Source: an uncultured Bacteroidaceae bacterium
GTDB taxonomy: Bacteria > Bacteroidota > Bacteroidia > Bacteroidales > Bacteroidaceae
Direction of reading: 5' to 3'
NCBI GenBank assembly: GCA_934394435.1
Contig: CAKRRN010000051.1
Span: 1-9,213 of the forward strand
Length of the DNA: 9,213 nt
Part shown: positions 6,733-9,213 of the stretch, in pieces
Layout of the letters: each line of letters begins with the position of its first letter
Numbering within the stretch: position 1 is the stretch's first letter
Position numbers and translations under genes: made by a program
The notes under the pieces: generated by a model
Told to the model about the DNA's origin: nothing
The model's input: only the letters and a program-made list of their open reading frames with translations
Databases searched by the model: none

Positions 6733-6781
6733 ACAAAAAAAATAACATAAGCCGGAATCTGTTTGTCGATTCCGGCTTATG
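6733..6781 (-). terminator. Terminator of the nitroreductase unit, shared by converging genes
   Basis: CATAAGCCGGAATC (6746-6759) pairs perfectly with GATTCCGGCTTATG (6768-6781), a 14-bp stem with an 8-base loop. On the minus strand the stem is followed by TTATTTTTTTT, a strong intrinsic terminator 12 bases past the nitroreductase stop. On the plus strand it lies 16 bases past the YbjQ-like gene but lacks a trailing T run, so it likely only weakly terminates that gene. Confidence 0.9.
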
Positions 6782-6792
6782 AGGGGCTTTCG

Positions 6793-7437
6793 CTACTTTA
6801 TCATTTCAATCTTGCTCAAGTCACGAGGCTTGGCTTCTGGTGTCTCATCGGGATGCCCGATACCTACGCATATGCGCAGTTTGTAGCCTTGAGGCAAGTT
6901 CAGACGATCCATATAGGGTTTGACATCTGGAGTGTTGTTCATGAATGCGATGGGGCCTCCCATGACGATACTGCCCAGTCCCATAGACTGTGCTGCCAGA
7001 CAGATATTCTCACACAAGGCACCCACGTTGATGAGATTCATACCATGCTCGTCATCGGGAGTTGCTACGAAGATAACGGCAGATGCGTTGCGGAATCCAT
7101 TGCGGAACTTAGGGTCACTCGTGTCTGTCATCATGGGCATAGCTGTCTTCATCAGTTGTGTGATTCCGTCCAAGTATTCTTGATTATCCACGATGCGTAC
7201 TGCCCATTCCTGCTGGTTGCGTGCGTTAGGAGCGTTCACTCCGTACTCTGCCAGTTTCAATAGTGTGTCTTTGCCCACAGGCGTATCTGTGTAGTGGCGT
7301 ATGGAACGTCGTGCCATGATGGTCTCTGTGACCACATTCACGCTGTCGGTCCTCTGTGTGTCTTCTTGCGTCTTGCTGTTTTTACATGCGGCAAGCATCA
7401 GTGTTGCCGCTATCGTTATCATCCATGTACTCTTCAT
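6793..7437 (-). CDS. Nitroreductase-family lipoprotein
   Basis: This 214-residue protein starts with a lipoprotein signal: MKST, a hydrophobic stretch (WMITIAATLML) and a lipobox LAAC with the modified cysteine at 18. After a polar linker, the nitroreductase fold begins with MARRSIRHYTD (41-51), the family's FMN-phosphate-binding RRSIR signature. NAPNARNQQEW (68-78) and the GLGSIVMGGP motif (153-162) follow, also typical. Family enzymes are FMN-dependent NAD(P)H oxidoreductases acting on quinones, nitro compounds or flavins. The substrate cannot be told from sequence. The signal places it outside the cytoplasm, attached to a membrane, which is odd for an NAD(P)H enzyme. An internal Met41 could in principle give a cytosolic form, but the signal is convincing. 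It is last in its cluster: 26 A-rich bases follow the HAD stop, and a strong terminator lies downstream. Confidence 0.9.
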   Translation of the reverse strand: MKSTWMITIAATLMLAACKNSKTQEDTQRTDSVNVVTETIMARRSIRHYTDTPVGKDTLLKLAEYGVNAPNARNQQEWAVRIVDNQEYLDGITQLMKTAMPMMTDTSDPKFRNGFRNASAVIFVATPDDEHGMNLINVGALCENICLAAQSMGLGSIVMGGPIAFMNNTPDVKPYMDRLNLPQGYKLRICVGIGHPDETPEAKPRDLSKIEMIK

Positions 7438-7463
7438 ATTGTTGCTCTTTTTTTTGTGTGTTT

Positions 7464-8084
7464 TTAAAAAACTGTCGGTTCTTTGCCTATTATAATTTTT
7501 AGTTCTTGCTCATACTGTTTGGCATTTTTGAATACGATTCCTCTCATGCCTACAGCTATGCTGCCCTCAATATTCTCGGGTTTGTCGTCTGTAAAGAGAC
7601 ATTCCTCAGGATTGAGAGCGAAACGCTCAAACAGGCATCGGTAGATGGCAGGATCAGGCTTGATGACATGCTCTTCTGAGGAGATGACTATTCCTTCGAG
7701 CAACTCAAACATATGCTGATATTTCTGCATGACTTCATACACGGCATTGCTCCAGTTGGTAAGCCCGTACAGGCGGAAGCCCTCTCCTTTCAGTTTGACC
7801 AGTAGGTCGCGCATGCCTTCCACCTCACCAGTCACAGCCTCTGTCTGTCGGTCGTGGAAGATTTGTAGTTCTTCCTGCCATTGCGGATAGATCCTTTTCA
7901 GGTCCTCCACTATCTGTTCGAATGTTTCATCACCTTTGTCACAGCGGTTTACCAGTTCCTGGTTGCAGATAGTCTGTAGGAATCTGTTTCTGTTGTCGTA
8001 ATCAGCGATGAAGGAACTAAGAAACTGTTCAAAGTCGTAGTCGACAAGAACCTTGCCAAAGTCAAATATTAAATTTTTTATCAT
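7464..8084 (-). CDS. HAD-superfamily hydrolase (YihX-like, subfamily IA)
   Basis: I read 206 residues from the ATG at 8084 (MIKNLIFDFGKVLVDYD). Its ATGA overlap with the tag stop supports this start over an ATG at 8144, which would run far into tag. It is a probable cytosolic sugar-phosphate or nucleotide phosphatase. Motif I is DFGKV at 8-12 (nucleophile D8), motif II LTN with T109, motif III K142 in IKPDPAIY, and motif IV FTDDKPENIEGS with D166/D167. A helical cap lies at about 16-85. The second acid of the classical DxD motif is replaced by Gly10, as in YihX-type proteins (E. coli YihX, alpha-glucose-1-phosphatase, has DLG), so this is probably a family trait rather than decay. Which phosphate ester it cleaves is not apparent. 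Translation is probably coupled to tag. Confidence 0.92.
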   Translation of the reverse strand: MIKNLIFDFGKVLVDYDFEQFLSSFIADYDNRNRFLQTICNQELVNRCDKGDETFEQIVEDLKRIYPQWQEELQIFHDRQTEAVTGEVEGMRDLLVKLKGEGFRLYGLTNWSNAVYEVMQKYQHMFELLEGIVISSEEHVIKPDPAIYRCLFERFALNPEECLFTDDKPENIEGSIAVGMRGIVFKNAKQYEQELKIIIGKEPTVF

Positions 8085-8668
8085 TCGTTGTTCTTTTTTG
8101 GGTGTGTCTCGCTTGACAGCATCCTTCCATGGTGTAGGAAACAACGCTGCTCATGCGAGTTGATGATACCTATGGCTTGCAGCAGGGAGTAGATGATAGT
8201 ACTTCCCACGAACTTCATTCCCCGTTGAGATAGGTCGTGCGATACAGCGTCGGACAAGGGTGATGTGGTCTTGTCACATTCATACATGGTTTTGCCTCCT
8301 GTGAAGCCCCATATATACTTATCAAACGATCCGTATTCTTGTTGGATATCCTTGAATATGCGTGCGTTATTCACCGCAGCTCTTATCTTTAAACGGTTGC
8401 GTATGATGCTGGAGTCAAGCATGAGGGACGTCTGCCTTGCCTCGCTGTAGCCAGCCACAGCATCCACATCGAATCCGTCAAAAGCCTTGCGGAAAGCCTC
8501 ACGCTTGTTCAACACACATTCCCAGGATAGTCCAGCCTGAAACGACTCTAATAGGAGCATCTCATACAGATGGTGGTCGTCATGTACGGGCACACCCCAT
8601 TCGCGGTCGTGGTATTCTACATACAGAGGGTTCTGTTCGTTACACCAGTGGCATCTGCAGGGGGGCAT
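8081..8668 (-). CDS. tag: DNA-3-methyladenine glycosylase I
   Basis: This 195-residue enzyme removes 3-methyladenine from alkylated DNA to start base-excision repair. Motifs match E. coli Tag along the whole length: CHWCNEQNPLYVEYHDREWG at the N-terminus, LLLESFQAGLSW (38-49, with E41 and the base-stacking W49), SIIRNRLKIRAAVNNA (87-102), GSFDKYIWGF (113-122), RGMKFVGSTIIYSLLQAIG (149-167) and SHEQRC (171-176). The zinc ligands of Tag (Cys, His, His, Cys) correspond to C6, H20, H172 and C176, so the snap motif is intact. Length is about that of E. coli Tag (187). The ATG at 8668 is 8 bases past the thioredoxin stop and is preceded by AGAAGAT. Its TGA overlaps the ATG of the HAD gene by four bases. 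The position between a thioredoxin and a phosphatase suggests an operon. Confidence 0.97.
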   Translation of the reverse strand: MPPCRCHWCNEQNPLYVEYHDREWGVPVHDDHHLYEMLLLESFQAGLSWECVLNKREAFRKAFDGFDVDAVAGYSEARQTSLMLDSSIIRNRLKIRAAVNNARIFKDIQQEYGSFDKYIWGFTGGKTMYECDKTTSPLSDAVSHDLSQRGMKFVGSTIIYSLLQAIGIINSHEQRCFLHHGRMLSSETHPKKNNE

Positions 8669-8676
8669 ATCTTCTG

Positions 8677-8985
8677 TTATTCAGATTTCTCTATGTGTTG
8701 TTCAATCAGACTCTTCAGATCGGCAAGCCGCATGGCGCCACTCTGTCTCCATAGAGTTTCTCCTTTTCTGAAGAGCATCAGCGTGGGTACAGACTGAATG
8801 CGATAAGCATTTGCCATTGTCTCATTCTTGTCTATGTCCAGTTTGATGATGCGCACTTGGTCACCCATTTCGCTTTTCAACTGTTCAAGCACAGGGTGCA
8901 TCATCTTGCAAGGACCACACCATGTGGCAAAAAAGTCAACCAGTGTCAGTTGGTTGCTATTGATAATGTCTGTGAATTTCTCCAT
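8677..8985 (-). CDS. trxA: Thioredoxin
   Basis: The ATG at 8985 gives a 102-residue thioredoxin (MEKFTDIINSNQLTLVDFFA), close to the family's usual 105. The frame stays open to an ATG at 9093, but that extension (MHGEAKRNLT...) is not thioredoxin-like and covers the leader. The active site is WCGPC at 22-26 and the conserved cis-proline is P67 in SVPTLMLF, with the KLDIDKN strand at 48-54. There is no signal peptide, so this is a cytosolic dithiol reductant for reductases and peroxidases. A purine-rich GAGGAAGGGAAAA precedes the start by about 5-18 bases. It is the first visible gene of the minus-strand cluster with tag, the HAD gene and the nitroreductase. A thioredoxin is found next to dnaE in some Bacteroidales, but the upstream gene cannot be identified here. 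Confidence 0.95.
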   Translation of the reverse strand: MEKFTDIINSNQLTLVDFFATWCGPCKMMHPVLEQLKSEMGDQVRIIKLDIDKNETMANAYRIQSVPTLMLFRKGETLWRQSGAMRLADLKSLIEQHIEKSE

Positions 8986-9213
8986 CTGATTTTTCCCTTC
9001 CTCTGGTATATATATATTATGTGTAGTGTGCAATGGTAGGCAATTATTAGTGGAAAGTGTCAATGTCAAGTTCCTTTTTGCTTCACCATGCAAATTTGCT
9101 TTTCGCTGCGGAATCCTTTATTCATGTGTTATTTCCCAATATGCGTTCTTGTGGAAAAGTACATTCCCATAGCACGTAAAGTAGTAGCCAGAAGTATACC
9201 ATCAAGTCTCCCA
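8986..9213 (-). other. Thioredoxin leader and unresolved end of an upstream gene
   Basis: Next to the thioredoxin start is the TATATATATA motif (9005-9024), a tandem TTGACATTGACA (minus strand, 9069-9058) and a 10-base palindrome GCAAATTTGC (9090-9099). No convincing TTTG/TAnnTTTG promoter is seen. Toward the edge, two minus frames are open: one ends with TAA at 9129-9131 (27 codons, containing DGILLATTLRAMGMYF), the other with TGA at 9122-9124. A plus frame from the ATG at 9124 is also open to the edge. The first minus frame looks most protein-like, but with so few codons none can be chosen. Confidence 0.3.

Noticed and set aside
8085..8144. N-terminal extension of the HAD protein to the ATG at 8144
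   Set aside because: It would overlap tag by about 60 bases, and motif I normally lies at the very N-terminus; the ATGA overlap start at 8084 fits both.
8986..9093. N-terminal extension of thioredoxin to the ATG at 9093
   Set aside because: The added 36 residues do not resemble a signal peptide or thioredoxin, and they cover the AT-rich leader and purine-rich ribosome site.
8986..9100. TTTG (9091-9094) with TGACATTG (9061-9068) as thioredoxin promoter
   Set aside because: The spacing is 22 bases and only four of six defined -7 bases match; too weak to annotate.
1..9213. Mobile element, CRISPR, tRNA or rRNA
   Set aside because: No transposase-like ORF, terminal inverted repeats with target duplications, regularly spaced repeats or cloverleaf with conserved tRNA bases could be found by eye.

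Overview
The window looks like a chromosomal segment of a Bacteroidales bacterium, most likely Prevotella or a close relative. DnaK, RecA and the saccharopine-dehydrogenase-like enzyme read like proteins of that group. Intergenic DNA is AT-rich, most starts lack a clear Shine-Dalgarno, and the recognisable promoters follow the Bacteroidetes pattern (TTTG about 20 bases before TAnnTTTG) rather than -35/-10 boxes. All identities come from reading motifs and family resemblance; no database search was run.

Layout, left to right. A few codons of an unidentified plus-strand gene end at about 87, in a strong bidirectional terminator. dnaK lies on the minus strand (187-2094), with a promoter candidate and a cluster of phased TGYCA repeats upstream. 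A second minus-strand cluster reads from about 5345 leftward: an uncharacterised 190-residue protein, a carboxy(nor)spermidine-dehydrogenase-like enzyme, then recA. The gaps are about 50 bases and no terminator is visible between the genes. From 5346 to 5676 is an AT-rich intergenic region. A single plus-strand gene follows (5677-6729), encoding a YbjQ/UPF0145 domain, a helical middle and a C-terminal zinc ribbon. It meets a third minus-strand cluster tail to tail at a perfect 14-bp hairpin. That cluster, in transcription order, is thioredoxin, 3-methyladenine DNA glycosylase I (tag), a HAD phosphatase whose start overlaps the tag stop (ATGA), and a lipoprotein nitroreductase. The last 230 bases hold the thioredoxin leader and an unresolved end of another gene.

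Functionally this is core-genome material: protein folding (DnaK), recombination and repair (RecA), alkylation repair (Tag), thiol redox (thioredoxin), probably polyamine synthesis, and small housekeeping enzymes. I see no phage, insertion sequence, CRISPR, toxin-antitoxin or defence module. The items most worth a second look are the repeat cluster upstream of dnaK, an AT-rich motif shared by the recA and thioredoxin leaders, the YbjQ-zinc-ribbon protein, the lipid-anchored nitroreductase, and the uncharacterised protein in the recA cluster, which has a faint NYN-nuclease-like pattern.
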